A stretch of 64,000 nucleotides of DNA from Nocardiopsis ganjiahuensis DSM 45031 (lineage in GTDB: Bacteria; Actinomycetota; Actinomycetes; Streptosporangiales; Streptosporangiaceae): the NCBI RefSeq assembly GCF_000341085.1, contig NZ_ANBA01000002.1:558001-622000 (forward strand). The letters run 5' to 3'. This document shows positions 54,245 to 62,774 of the stretch, piece by piece. The translations under genes were made by a program, and so were the position numbers. Every line of letters starts with the position of its first letter. The stretch's first letter is position 1. The notes beneath the pieces are model-generated. The model saw only the letters and a program-made list of their open reading frames with translations. It ran no database searches and was not told the origin of the DNA.

Positions 54245-56269
54245 ATGCCCCCCACAGCAGAGAACGAGCCCTCGGCGAAGGGTGCTTCCGCAGCGGAGAA
54301 CGGGATCACCCGGTACAGCTACGACGTCGTGGTGATCGGGGCGGGCGGCGCCGGGCTCCGGGCCGCGATCGCCGCACGCGAGCAGGGCAAACGCACCGCG
54401 ATCATCTCCAAGTCGCTCTTCGGCAAGGCGCACACGGTCATGGCCGAGGGCGGCGCGGCGGCCGCGCTCGGCAACACCAACGACGCCGACTCGTGGAAGG
54501 TGCACTTCCGCGACACCCTGCGCGGCGGCAAGTTCCTCAACGACCCGCGTATGGCCGAACTCCACGCCAGGGAGGCGCCCGAGCGCATCCTGGAACTGGA
54601 GTACTGGGGCGCGCTGTTCGACCGCACCGAGGACGGGCGGATCAGCCAGCGCAACTTCGGCGGGCACGAGTACCCCCGGCTCGCCCACGTGGGCGACCGC
54701 ACCGGGCTGGAGCTCATCCGCACCCTCCAGCAGCGGATCGTGGCGCTCCAGCAGGCCGACGCGGTGGAGTACGGCGACCCCGACGCCCGGCTGAGGGTGT
54801 TCGCCGAGACAGCCGTGACCAGTCTGATCCGGGAGAACGCCCCCGTCCCGGGAGGGAGCGGAGCGTCCGAAGCGGGCGATGACGGCGGGCGGATCATCGG
54901 TGCCTTCGGCTACCGCAGGGTGGACGGCGGCTTCGTACTGTTCGAGGCGCCCACCGTCGTCCTCGCCACGGGCGGGATCGGCAAGGCCTTCCGCACCACC
55001 TCCAACTCCTGGGAGTACACCGGCGACGGGCACGCGCTGGCACTGCGCGCGGGCGCCTCGCTGATCAACATGGAGTTCGTCCAGTTCCACCCCACGGGGA
55101 TGGTCTGGCCGCCCTCGGTGAAGGGCATCCTCGTCACCGAGTCCGTGCGCGGTGACGGCGGCGTGCTGCGCAACTCCAAGGGCGACCGGTTCATGTTCGA
55201 CTACGTGCCCGACGTCTTCCGCTCCCAGTACGCGGAGACCGAGGCCGAGGCGGACGGCTGGTACGACGACCCGGCCCACCACCGCAGGCCACCGGAACTG
55301 CTGCCCCGCGACGAGGTGGCCCGGGCGATCAACAGCGAGGTGAAGGCGGGGCGGGGCTCCCCGCACGGCGGTGTGTTCCTGGACGTGTCCTCGCGCCTGC
55401 CCGCGGAGGAGATCCGGCGGCGGCTGCCGTCCATGCACCACCAGTTCAAGGAGCTGGCGGACGTGGACATCACCGCCGAGCCCATGGAGGTCGGGCCGAC
55501 CTGCCACTACGTGATGGGCGGGGTGCGGGTGGACGCCGACACCGCCGCCGCGGACGTGCCGGGGCTGTTCGCCGCCGGCGAGGTGGCGGGCGGCATGCAC
55601 GGTTCCAACCGGTTGGGCGGCAACTCGCTGTCGGACCTGTTGGTGTTCGGCCGCCGGGCCGGGCTGGGTGCCGCCGCCTACGTGGACGCGCTCGGCGACG
55701 CGAGCCCCGGGGCCGGGGCGCTGGACCGGGCTGCCGCCGAGGCGGTGAACTCGTCGCTGGCCCCGCTCAAACAGGGCGCCGGGGAGAATCCGTACACGGT
55801 CCACTCCGAGCTCCAGGACACCATGAACGACCTGGTCGGGATCATCCGCAAGGGTCCGGAGGTGCAGCGGGCCCTGGAACGGCTGGCCGAGCTCTCCGAC
55901 CGGGTGGACCTGCTCAGCGCCCCCGGGGACCGTGTGTACAACCCCGGCTGGCACCTGGCGCTGGCCCTGCCCAACATGCTCCTGGTGTCCGAGGCCGTGG
56001 CCCGTGCCGCCCTGGAGCGCACCGAGTCACGCGGCGGACACACCCGGGACGACCATCCGGAGATGTCGGCCGAGTGGCGGCGGGTGAACCTGTCCGTGCG
56101 GGCCGTGGACGGCCGGGTGGAGCTGGAGCGGCGTCCGGTCGCGGACATCCCGGAAGAGCTGCTCGAGCTCTTCGACCGGGACGAGCTGGCCAAGTACCTG
56201 ACCAAGGAGGAGCTTCCCGGGAACGGGAGCCCCGACGAGGAGGAACCCCCCGAGGAGGGCACGTCATGA
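54245..56269 (+). CDS. sdhA: Succinate dehydrogenase flavoprotein, Sdh1-type
   Basis: The 674-residue protein has VVIGAGGAGLRAAIAAREQG for FAD, the HTVMAEGGAAAALGN block with the covalent-FAD histidine, EFVQFHPTGM and HYVMGGVRVDAD for the active site. It lies in an operon anchor-A-B; ATG 54245 with GGAAG upstream. It differs strongly from the flavoprotein at 47-49 kb, so the two operons are not a recent duplication. Confidence 0.93.
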   Translation: MPPTAENEPSAKGASAAENGITRYSYDVVVIGAGGAGLRAAIAAREQGKRTAIISKSLFGKAHTVMAEGGAAAALGNTNDADSWKVHFRDTLRGGKFLNDPRMAELHAREAPERILELEYWGALFDRTEDGRISQRNFGGHEYPRLAHVGDRTGLELIRTLQQRIVALQQADAVEYGDPDARLRVFAETAVTSLIRENAPVPGGSGASEAGDDGGRIIGAFGYRRVDGGFVLFEAPTVVLATGGIGKAFRTTSNSWEYTGDGHALALRAGASLINMEFVQFHPTGMVWPPSVKGILVTESVRGDGGVLRNSKGDRFMFDYVPDVFRSQYAETEAEADGWYDDPAHHRRPPELLPRDEVARAINSEVKAGRGSPHGGVFLDVSSRLPAEEIRRRLPSMHHQFKELADVDITAEPMEVGPTCHYVMGGVRVDADTAAADVPGLFAAGEVAGGMHGSNRLGGNSLSDLLVFGRRAGLGAAAYVDALGDASPGAGALDRAAAEAVNSSLAPLKQGAGENPYTVHSELQDTMNDLVGIIRKGPEVQRALERLAELSDRVDLLSAPGDRVYNPGWHLALALPNMLLVSEAVARAALERTESRGGHTRDDHPEMSAEWRRVNLSVRAVDGRVELERRPVADIPEELLELFDRDELAKYLTKEELPGNGSPDEEEPPEEGTS

Positions 56270-57096
56270 GCGAACGGACGTTCCGGGTGTGGCGCGGCGC
56301 GGACGACGGCGAGCTGACCGAGTACCGGGTGGAGGTGAACGAGGGCGAGGTCGTCCTGGACGTGCTGCACCGCCTCCAGGCCACGCAGACGCCTGACATG
56401 GCGGTGCGGTGGAACTGCAAGGCGGGCAAGTGCGGCTCGTGCTCGGTGGAGATCAACGGCCTGCCGAGGCTGTCCTGCATGACCCGGATGAGCGTGTTCG
56501 AGGAGGACGAGGTCGTCACGGTGACACCCATGCGCACCTTCCCGGTGGTGCGGGACCTGGTGTGCGACGTGTCGTACAACTACGCCAAGGCCAGGGAGAT
56601 CCCGTCGTTCACCCCGGACCCGAAGACGTCGCCGGGCGACTTCCGGATGCGGCAGGCGGACGTGGAACGCTCCCAGGAGTTCCGCAAGTGCATCGAGTGC
56701 TTCCTGTGCAACAACGTGTGCCACGTGATCCGCGACCACGAGGAGAACAAGGAGCACTTCTCGGGGCCGCGGTTCCTCATGCGGGTCGCGGAGCTGGAGA
56801 TGCACCCGGAGGACACCGCGGACCGGCGCAGGACGGCGCAGGAGGAGTTCGGGCTGGGCTACTGCAACATCACCAAGTGCTGCACGGAGGTGTGCCCCGA
56901 GGGCATCCGCATCACCGACAACGCCCTGATCCCGCTCAAGGAGCGCGTGGTCGACCGCAAGTACGACCCGCTGGTGTGGCTGGGTTCCAAGATCGGGATG
57001 CGCCCCAGGGACACCCCGATCGCGCCGAACATCCGCCGCGCGGAGGGCGGAGGCGCAGAGGGCGGAGGCGCAGAGGGCGGAGGCGCAGAGGAATAG
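56266..57096 (+). CDS. sdhB: Succinate dehydrogenase iron-sulfur subunit, Sdh1-type
   Basis: The 276-residue subunit has the 2Fe-2S ligands NCKAGKCGSCSVEING and later C; CIECFLCNNVCHVI; and CNITKCCTEVCPEGI. ATG 56266 overlaps the sdhA stop (ATGA) after GAGGAGGG. The C-terminus has an added EGGGA repeat from a 12-bp tandem repeat (about 57045-57092). Confidence 0.93.
   Translation: MSERTFRVWRGADDGELTEYRVEVNEGEVVLDVLHRLQATQTPDMAVRWNCKAGKCGSCSVEINGLPRLSCMTRMSVFEEDEVVTVTPMRTFPVVRDLVCDVSYNYAKAREIPSFTPDPKTSPGDFRMRQADVERSQEFRKCIECFLCNNVCHVIRDHEENKEHFSGPRFLMRVAELEMHPEDTADRRRTAQEEFGLGYCNITKCCTEVCPEGIRITDNALIPLKERVVDRKYDPLVWLGSKIGMRPRDTPIAPNIRRAEGGGAEGGGAEGGGAEE
57045..57092 (+). repeat. 12-bp tandem repeat at sdhB 3' end
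   Basis: A GCAGAGGGCGGA unit is repeated about three times just before the stop, giving EGGGA repeats in the protein tail. Confidence 0.8.
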
Positions 57097-57119
57097 CGGC
57101 CGGGAAGGGCTGAGGTCCG

Positions 57120-57147
57120 GGGCGGCGGGGGATATCCCCCGCCGCCC
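57120..57147 (+). terminator. Terminator of the sdh1 operon
   Basis: A perfect 28-base palindrome (GGGCGGCGGGGGAT then its complement) lies 23 bases after the sdhB stop; it could fold as a hairpin. Confidence 0.7.
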
Positions 57148-57340
57148 TCACGTGCGCCTTCTTTGTTACCCAGAATCACAGGAAAGCCTTTTTGTGGGCT
57201 TTTCATGCGGATGAGGGGAATTCTCGACTTCGTCGTGGGGCCGGTATAGCTTTGCCGTTCCGACGCCGGTGCCGCCCGTCCCCGAGCCCCGGCCGGACGG
57301 GCGACGACGACCGGATCGGGGCACTGGTGAGGGACGTGGC

Positions 57341-58468
57341 ATGGCCGGGGAGCACAGCCTCAAGAACCACTTCGACGGCGCGGCCGCACGGATGCTCGGC
57401 GAGTCGATCCGCCGGGTGCATCCGGGGTTCGACGTCGAGGGGTACGCGGCCGAGGTCGGGCGGCGGGTGGGGCCGCTGGAACTCAAGGCGCGGGTCCTGG
57501 TGATGGCGGAGGGGCTGCGCGACCGCCTCCCCGAGCACTACCCGGACGCCGTCGGCGTCCTGGTGGCCTCCCTCGAACCGGACGCGGCGCTGGGCGAGGG
57601 CGGCGGTATGTACAACGAGGGCTTCCACCTGATGGCGGTGGCCCGGTTCGTGGAGGAGTTCGGGCTGGACCACCCGGAGGCCTCGCTGCCCGCGCTGGTG
57701 GAGATCACCAAGCGCCACACCGGTGAGTTCGCGGTCAGGCCGTTCGTGCAGAGGCACTACGAGCCCACCATGGCGATGGTGCGGGCGTGCGCCGTCGATC
57801 CCGACCCCAACGTGCGCCGGTTCGCCAGCGAGGGCATCCGCCCCCGGCTGCCCTGGGCACGCAGGCTCCCGGGGTTCGTCGCCGATCCCGGTCCGGTGCT
57901 GGCCGTTCTGGAGCTGCTGCGCAGCGATCCGTCGAAGTTCGTGCGCACCTCGGTGGCGAACAACCTGAACGACATCTCCCGTGAGCACCCGGGGGTGGTC
58001 CTGGACCTGGCCGAGCGGTGGACGGCAGAGAGTCCGACCCCGGAGACGGCGTGGACGGTCCGGCACGCGCTGCGCACCCTGGTGAAGCAGGGCGACCAGC
58101 GGGCCCTGGCGTTGCTGGGGGCCACGGGCGGCGAGCACGTGGCGGCGGAGGGGATGACCGTGTCCCCGGAGGTCGTGGAGCTGGGCGGGGCCCTGGTGGT
58201 CCGGGTGGACCTGGTCAACACCGACGGGCGACCGCACACGGTGGTCGTGGACTACGTGGTGCATCACGTGCGGGCGAACGGCGGCCGGAGCCCGAAGGTG
58301 TTCAAGTGGACGAAGGTCGAACTGTGCGCCGGGGAGCGGCGGACACTGGAGAAGAAGCACGCCGTGCGCCCGATCAGCACGCGGTCCTACTACCCGGGTG
58401 AGCACCTGGTGGAGGTCCAGGTGAACGGGTTGGTGAAGGCCGCGGCCGGGTTCGGGCTACGGACCTGA
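57341..58468 (+). CDS. AlkD-like DNA alkylation repair protein
   Basis: The 375-residue protein is made of HEAT-like helical repeats as in AlkC/AlkD glycosylases (VRRFASEGIRPRLPW, then LRSDPSKFVRTSVANNLND and TAWTVRHALRTLVKQ). A beta-rich C-terminal part (about 285-375, VRVDLVNTDGRPHTVVVDYV) is an addition of the AlkC type. It probably removes alkylated bases. ATG 57341 has GAGGGA upstream. Confidence 0.82.
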   Translation: MAGEHSLKNHFDGAAARMLGESIRRVHPGFDVEGYAAEVGRRVGPLELKARVLVMAEGLRDRLPEHYPDAVGVLVASLEPDAALGEGGGMYNEGFHLMAVARFVEEFGLDHPEASLPALVEITKRHTGEFAVRPFVQRHYEPTMAMVRACAVDPDPNVRRFASEGIRPRLPWARRLPGFVADPGPVLAVLELLRSDPSKFVRTSVANNLNDISREHPGVVLDLAERWTAESPTPETAWTVRHALRTLVKQGDQRALALLGATGGEHVAAEGMTVSPEVVELGGALVVRVDLVNTDGRPHTVVVDYVVHHVRANGGRSPKVFKWTKVELCAGERRTLEKKHAVRPISTRSYYPGEHLVEVQVNGLVKAAAGFGLRT

Positions 58469-58590
58469 GCGGTCCGCGGCCCGGTGCTCCCGGTGGTCGA
58501 GGTGGAAGGGCCCACCGGTCCCGCCGGGGTCCCAGCCGAGGGTGAGCGCTCGGCGGACCGCCCCGGCCACCCGCTCGGGGGAGGCCGGGG

Positions 58591-59244
58591 TCAGAAGCCG
58601 CGGCTGGACCACTCGTCCAGGTGGGCGGCTGCTTCGGCGACGGTGGTGGACTCACCGTGGCCGGGGTGGACGACGGTGTCGCCGGGCAGGGTGGCGAGCT
58701 GGTCGCGGATGGAGGCGATGATCGTCGGGAAGTCGGAGACGGGCTGGCCGGTGGCGCCGGGACCGTCCGGGAAGAGGGTGTCGCCGCTGAAGACCACACC
58801 GAGTTCGGGCGCGTGGAAGGACACGCTGCCGGGGGTGTGGCCCGGGGTGTGCAGAACGTTGAGCTCCGTGTCTCCGGCGCGCAGGACCTCACCGTGGAGG
58901 AGGGGGGCGTCGGGTTCGCGGTAGGGGTAGACCTGGTGCCAGAGCCCGGCGTCGTCGGGGTGGAGCAGGATCGGGCAGTCCGTGAGGTCGGCCAGGGCCA
59001 CGGCGGCGTTGATGTGGTCGCTGTGGCCGTGGGTGCACACGATCGCCATGAGCTCACGGTCGCCCAGGCCCCGGGCGATGCGCTCGTGGTCGTGGGCGGC
59101 GTCGATGACCACCGCGCTGTCGTCGTTGCCGATGATCCACACGTTGTTCTCGACGTCGGACTCGGCGCCCTCGATGCTGAAGATTCCCGAGGTACGCAGC
59201 CGCTGGACGGGGGACAGGGAACTCACAGGCTCACCACCTGACAT
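58591..59244 (-). CDS. MBL-fold metallo-hydrolase
   Basis: The 217-residue enzyme has the metal motif CTHGHSDHINAA (HxHxDH) plus HTPGHTPGS, SGDTLF and HPGHGE. It resembles glyoxalase II-like hydrolases. ATG 59244; GTG 59226 has a better ribosome site (AGGTGG) and is an alternative. Confidence 0.9.
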   Translation of the reverse strand: MSGGEPVSSLSPVQRLRTSGIFSIEGAESDVENNVWIIGNDDSAVVIDAAHDHERIARGLGDRELMAIVCTHGHSDHINAAVALADLTDCPILLHPDDAGLWHQVYPYREPDAPLLHGEVLRAGDTELNVLHTPGHTPGSVSFHAPELGVVFSGDTLFPDGPGATGQPVSDFPTIIASIRDQLATLPGDTVVHPGHGESTTVAEAAAHLDEWSSRGF

Positions 59245-59298
59245 CTCGTGGGGCAGGAGCTCCGAGCCTATCCCGACGGGTCTGCGCACACACGCTTA

Positions 59299-60288
59299 TC
59301 AGCCGGCGTCGAAGTCGCGGCGCAGGGCGTAGGGCTGGATGAGGCCGAGGCCGTGCGCGTGCCGGGCGCGGACCTTGACCACTTGGAGCCCTTCTTCGTC
59401 GGTGAGGCTCTCGGCGAGCGCGTCGTCGATGAGCACGGTGCCGGGCCGGGCGAAGGAGGTGAGTCTGCTGGATCGGTTGACGGTGGTGCCGAAGACGTCC
59501 CCGTGCAGGGTGAGCACCGGACCGTAGGCCACGCCGACGCGGACGTCGGGGACCTCCACGTGGGTCTTCACCCCGGAGGCCAGGCGCAGGGCGATGTCCG
59601 CCGCCTGGAGGGGCGAGTCCGCGACGTAGAGGACCTCGTCGCCGAGGGTCTTGACGACCCGGCCGCCGCCGGAGGCGACGATGTCGGCGGCGGTCGCCTC
59701 GAAGCCCTCCACGACCCCGGCGAGCTCGACCTCGTCGAGTTCACGGCTGAGGGTGGTGAAGGAGACCAGGTCGGCGAAGCCCACGATCAGCGGGTAGTAG
59801 TTCGGGACGGTGTCGTTGCCGTTGGACATCACGGCGAGGGTGCGCGACGTGGAGGCGGCGAGCTGGCGGCGCCAGATGTGCAGGAGCAGGCGCTCCACGT
59901 CCGGCAGCAGCTCCTTGACCTGGTTCATCAGCGGACTGGCCGCGGAGTCGTCGTTGCCGTCCTTGAAGAGGAGGGTGCTCAGGATGCTGGTCTGCCAGTC
60001 GGCCAGGCGGGCCATGGTCTGCCCCATGGCGCGGGCGAAGCGGACCACGCCCTCCTCGTCGAGGAGGCCCTCCTTGAGGAGGGAGTTGGTGATGCGCAAC
60101 GCCTCGACGTCGCTCTCGGCGAAGATGATCGAGTCGTCGCCCAGGGTGGGGAATCCCAGGGCGCGCCAGACGCGGCCGGCCAGCTCGGGATCGGCTTCGG
60201 CGAGCTCGACCGCCTGTTCCCTGGTGTAGACCGCCTCACCACCGAGCAGGACGGACTCGATCGCTTTCGGGTCAGGACGCGACGGCAT
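59299..60288 (-). CDS. Class III adenylate/guanylate cyclase domain protein
   Basis: The 329-residue protein has a helical N-terminal regulatory part (about 1-160) and a class III cyclase domain with the metal motifs GFADLVSFTTLS and VKTLGDEVLYV, then RVGVAYGPVLTLHGDVFG and TTVNRSSRLTS with the transition-state Arg. It should make cAMP from ATP. The set birA, PH-domain, cyclase is also found in Streptomyces near the acetyl-CoA carboxylase genes. A short CCCCGCC/GGCGGGG hairpin lies upstream of its start. Confidence 0.9.
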   Translation of the reverse strand: MPSRPDPKAIESVLLGGEAVYTREQAVELAEADPELAGRVWRALGFPTLGDDSIIFAESDVEALRITNSLLKEGLLDEEGVVRFARAMGQTMARLADWQTSILSTLLFKDGNDDSAASPLMNQVKELLPDVERLLLHIWRRQLAASTSRTLAVMSNGNDTVPNYYPLIVGFADLVSFTTLSRELDEVELAGVVEGFEATAADIVASGGGRVVKTLGDEVLYVADSPLQAADIALRLASGVKTHVEVPDVRVGVAYGPVLTLHGDVFGTTVNRSSRLTSFARPGTVLIDDALAESLTDEEGLQVVKVRARHAHGLGLIQPYALRRDFDAG

Positions 60289-60397
60289 ACGTTCTCTTTC
60301 ACGGGACCTTCCCCGCCGGGGCGGGGAGCAATCTCATTGTCACCGGCCCGGGGGCGCGATGTTGGATGCGCCTCCAGCTTACGCCGGAGACGGTGGA

Positions 60398-60919
60398 TCA
60401 GCTCTGCGGATCGGTCGGTTGCACCGGCCGCTGGGCCTCGTTGACCTGGCGGTAGATCTCCGACTGGAACCACTGGGGTCTGGGCACCCGCTGGAGGACC
60501 ATACCCTCCTGCTCTGATGCCGACTGAACCGACAACGTTCCGTACCGCATGATCCGTTCCCAGAGCGTGATGTTGAAGGAGACATCGTTGACCCTGGTCA
60601 GTGGCATGTCCCGGCCCTGCTTGGAGATGATGCCGTCGCGCATCATCAGCCGCCGGTTGGTGAGGATGTAGACCGTGGTCGCCCACTTGAGCATGGGGAC
60701 GAACCAGAAGACCAGGGCGGCGACGACGCCGACAGCCACCACCACTCCTCCGGCGATCAGGCTCCAGTCCTCGTTCCAGGGCATGAAGAAGAGGGCGGTG
60801 CCCACGACGCCGGCGATCAGGAGGAGTGCGACGAACTCTCCCGCGAGGAGGGTCCAGTGCTGACGTGCGACGTAGACGAGTTCTTCGTCGTCGGAGAGAT
60901 AACGGTCCGCGATAGCCAT
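60398..60919 (-). CDS. PH domain (bPH2) membrane protein
   Basis: The 173-residue product has two membrane helices (about 24-45 and 53-75) and a bacterial PH domain (TTVYILTNRRLMMRDGII, TRVNDVSFNITLWERI, MRYGTLSVQSASE). Function unknown. Its position next to birA and the cyclase is conserved in actinobacteria. Confidence 0.9.
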   Translation of the reverse strand: MAIADRYLSDDEELVYVARQHWTLLAGEFVALLLIAGVVGTALFFMPWNEDWSLIAGGVVVAVGVVAALVFWFVPMLKWATTVYILTNRRLMMRDGIISKQGRDMPLTRVNDVSFNITLWERIMRYGTLSVQSASEQEGMVLQRVPRPQWFQSEIYRQVNEAQRPVQPTDPQS

Positions 60920-60991
60920 AACGGTGATAATGGCACAGGGCGCCCGAGTCCGGGAGTGGCGGGAAACCGCCTGTGGACAACGGTTCCGGAG

Positions 60992-61822
60992 TCATCCGCC
61001 GGGGCGGACGTGCACGACGTCCCCCGCGCTGAGCGCACGTCCCCCGACGAGGAGCCGGGCTTGGGCGTCGACCCCGGTCGCGGTGCCCTCCAGGAGCTTG
61101 CCGTCGGGCAGATGCACCCGGACCGGGCGCCCGATCGTCACGCAGGCCTCCCGGTACTCCGCGGCCAGCCCGCTGGCCTCGGCGTCTCCCCCGGCCCCGG
61201 TCCATGCGGCGTAGCGCTCCTCGAACCCGTCGAGGACGGCCGCGAGCAGCGCGCCCCGGTCGGTCCCGGGCGCGCCCTCGGCCCGCAGCGAGGTCGCGGT
61301 CTCCACGGGGAGTTCATCGCGGGTCTGCGCGACGTTCAGACCCATGCCCACCACGACCCCCGGGTGCCCGGGGTCGGAGAAGTCGGCCTCGGCGAGGATC
61401 CCGGCGAGCTTTCCGTCGCCCTGCTCTCCGGGGACGAGCACGTCGTTGGGCCACTTCAGCGCGGCCTCGATCCCGCTGACCTCGCGCACGGCGGCGACGG
61501 CGGCCACACCCATGAGCCCGGACAGCCACCCGAGACCTCCCGGCGGCACGGTGGGCCGCACCAGGAGGGAGAAGGTGAGCGCGACCCCGGCGGGGGTGGT
61601 GAACCCGCGCCCCAGGCGGCCCTTCCCCGCGGTCTGGTGCTCGGTGACCAGCACGGTGCCCTCGGGCGCCCCGCCCTTGGAGCGGGCGACGAGGTCGGTG
61701 TTGGTGGACCCGGCCTCGGGCACCACCTCCACGCTCCGCCACAGCCCGCCGGGACGGATGACGGCGGACACGATCGCGGACCGGTCCAGAGGAGGGAGTT
61801 CGTTGCTGCGCGCGCTGGTCAT
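60992..61822 (-). CDS. birA: Biotin--[acetyl-CoA-carboxylase] ligase
   Basis: The 276-residue enzyme has the ATP/biotin motif AGKGRLGRGF, the KWPNDVLV block with the catalytic lysine, GMGLNVAQ and a C-terminal SH3-like domain. It lacks the N-terminal HTH of E. coli BirA, so it only attaches biotin. ATG 61822. Confidence 0.93.
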   Translation of the reverse strand: MTSARSNELPPLDRSAIVSAVIRPGGLWRSVEVVPEAGSTNTDLVARSKGGAPEGTVLVTEHQTAGKGRLGRGFTTPAGVALTFSLLVRPTVPPGGLGWLSGLMGVAAVAAVREVSGIEAALKWPNDVLVPGEQGDGKLAGILAEADFSDPGHPGVVVGMGLNVAQTRDELPVETATSLRAEGAPGTDRGALLAAVLDGFEERYAAWTGAGGDAEASGLAAEYREACVTIGRPVRVHLPDGKLLEGTATGVDAQARLLVGGRALSAGDVVHVRPGG

Positions 61823-61948
61823 GGGCCCATTACAACAGCCCCGAAATCGTCTGTGGACAACCCGCCGGGCCGGATGTGCCCCGGTTAAGCTGATCCCAGC
61901 ACATCGGTGATCGTGTCTAGCTACTTTGAGTAGCCGGAGGTGCGACAG

Positions 61949-62710
61949 TTGACCATCGCAGCAACAAAGACGGCCGAGCACGAGCCGTCCCACTGGGAAG
62001 TCGTGCTGCGCGCCTGGGAAGAACTCGACCTGCCCGAAGGCTGGCGAGCCGAGATCATCGAAGGCGACATCACCATCACACTGCTGTCAGAGGTGGCGGA
62101 ATCCATGAGTATCGCGGAAGCGGAAGAGCTCGGCATACCGTCCCACTGGGAAGTCGTGCTGCGCGCCTGGGAAGAACTCGACCTGCCCGAAGGCTGGCGA
62201 GCCGAGATCATCGAAGGCGACATCAAGATCATGACTCCCCCCTCCCTCGAACACGGCCACATCGTGACCCTGATCCACAAGTGGCTCGTTCTGGAGTGCC
62301 ACCGTGAGGGAAGCGGAATCGGTGGGGCAGAGGTTTACCAGAACGTCGGAGTACGGGTACCGCTTCGGAGCGGTCTGTACATCCCCGATCTGATGGTGTT
62401 GCCCGAATCAGTGCTGAGCTCCGCCCCCGAGCAATTGATCAGGGATGCGATTCTCGTAGTCGAGGTGACCTCCAAGAGCACGGCTCAGAAGGATCGCAAG
62501 CCCAAGCTGTGGGGCTACGCGCATGCTGAGGTCCCCCTGTACCTCCTGGTGGATCGTTGGGACCCTGACAGCGCCAAAGGTGAGGTGACCCTGTTCTCAG
62601 CCCCTGAGGATGGGCGCTACACACGGAGTGTCCGTGCTCCCTTCGGCGAGGGGATCGAACTCCCCTCTCCCTTCGACCTCATGATCGACACCGGCGCTTT
62701 CCCGGTCTGA
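61949..62710 (+). CDS. Uma2-family (DUF820) endonuclease-like protein with duplicated N-terminus
   Basis: The 253-residue frame has the PD-(D/E)xK-like nuclease core YIPDLMVLPES, LVVEVTSKST and RKPKLWGYAHA. Its N-terminus is present twice: residues from exact 88-bp repeats (HWEVVLRAWEELDLPEGW) in a 153-bp offset. Start TTG 61949 has GGAGG eight bases upstream. A second start at ATG 62105 with AGAGGTGG upstream gives a normal-length Uma2 of 201 residues; so the upstream part may be an in-frame duplication. Function of the family is not settled. Confidence 0.8.
   Translation: MTIAATKTAEHEPSHWEVVLRAWEELDLPEGWRAEIIEGDITITLLSEVAESMSIAEAEELGIPSHWEVVLRAWEELDLPEGWRAEIIEGDIKIMTPPSLEHGHIVTLIHKWLVLECHREGSGIGGAEVYQNVGVRVPLRSGLYIPDLMVLPESVLSSAPEQLIRDAILVVEVTSKSTAQKDRKPKLWGYAHAEVPLYLLVDRWDPDSAKGEVTLFSAPEDGRYTRSVRAPFGEGIELPSPFDLMIDTGAFPV
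61985..62225 (+). repeat. Exact 88-bp direct repeat inside the Uma2 gene
   Basis: 61985-62072 and 62138-62225 are identical (88 of 88 bases), 153 bp apart. Identity points to a recent event. Confidence 0.95.
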
Positions 62711-62723
62711 TCATCCATGAGCG

Positions 62724-62757
62724 CGGGCCCCGCACCTGCGGAGAGGTGCGGGGCCCG
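62724..62757. terminator. Terminator between Uma2 gene and ppc
   Basis: CGGGCCCCGCACCT and AGGTGCGGGGCCCG form a perfect 14-bp stem with a 6-base loop, between convergent genes, followed by GGTTT. Confidence 0.85.
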
Positions 62758-62774
62758 GGTTTCGCCGAGGGGGG

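Noticed and set aside
53000..54300. tnpB or transposase gene belonging to the right end
   Set aside because: No such frame with RuvC or Y1 motifs is found on either strand nearby.
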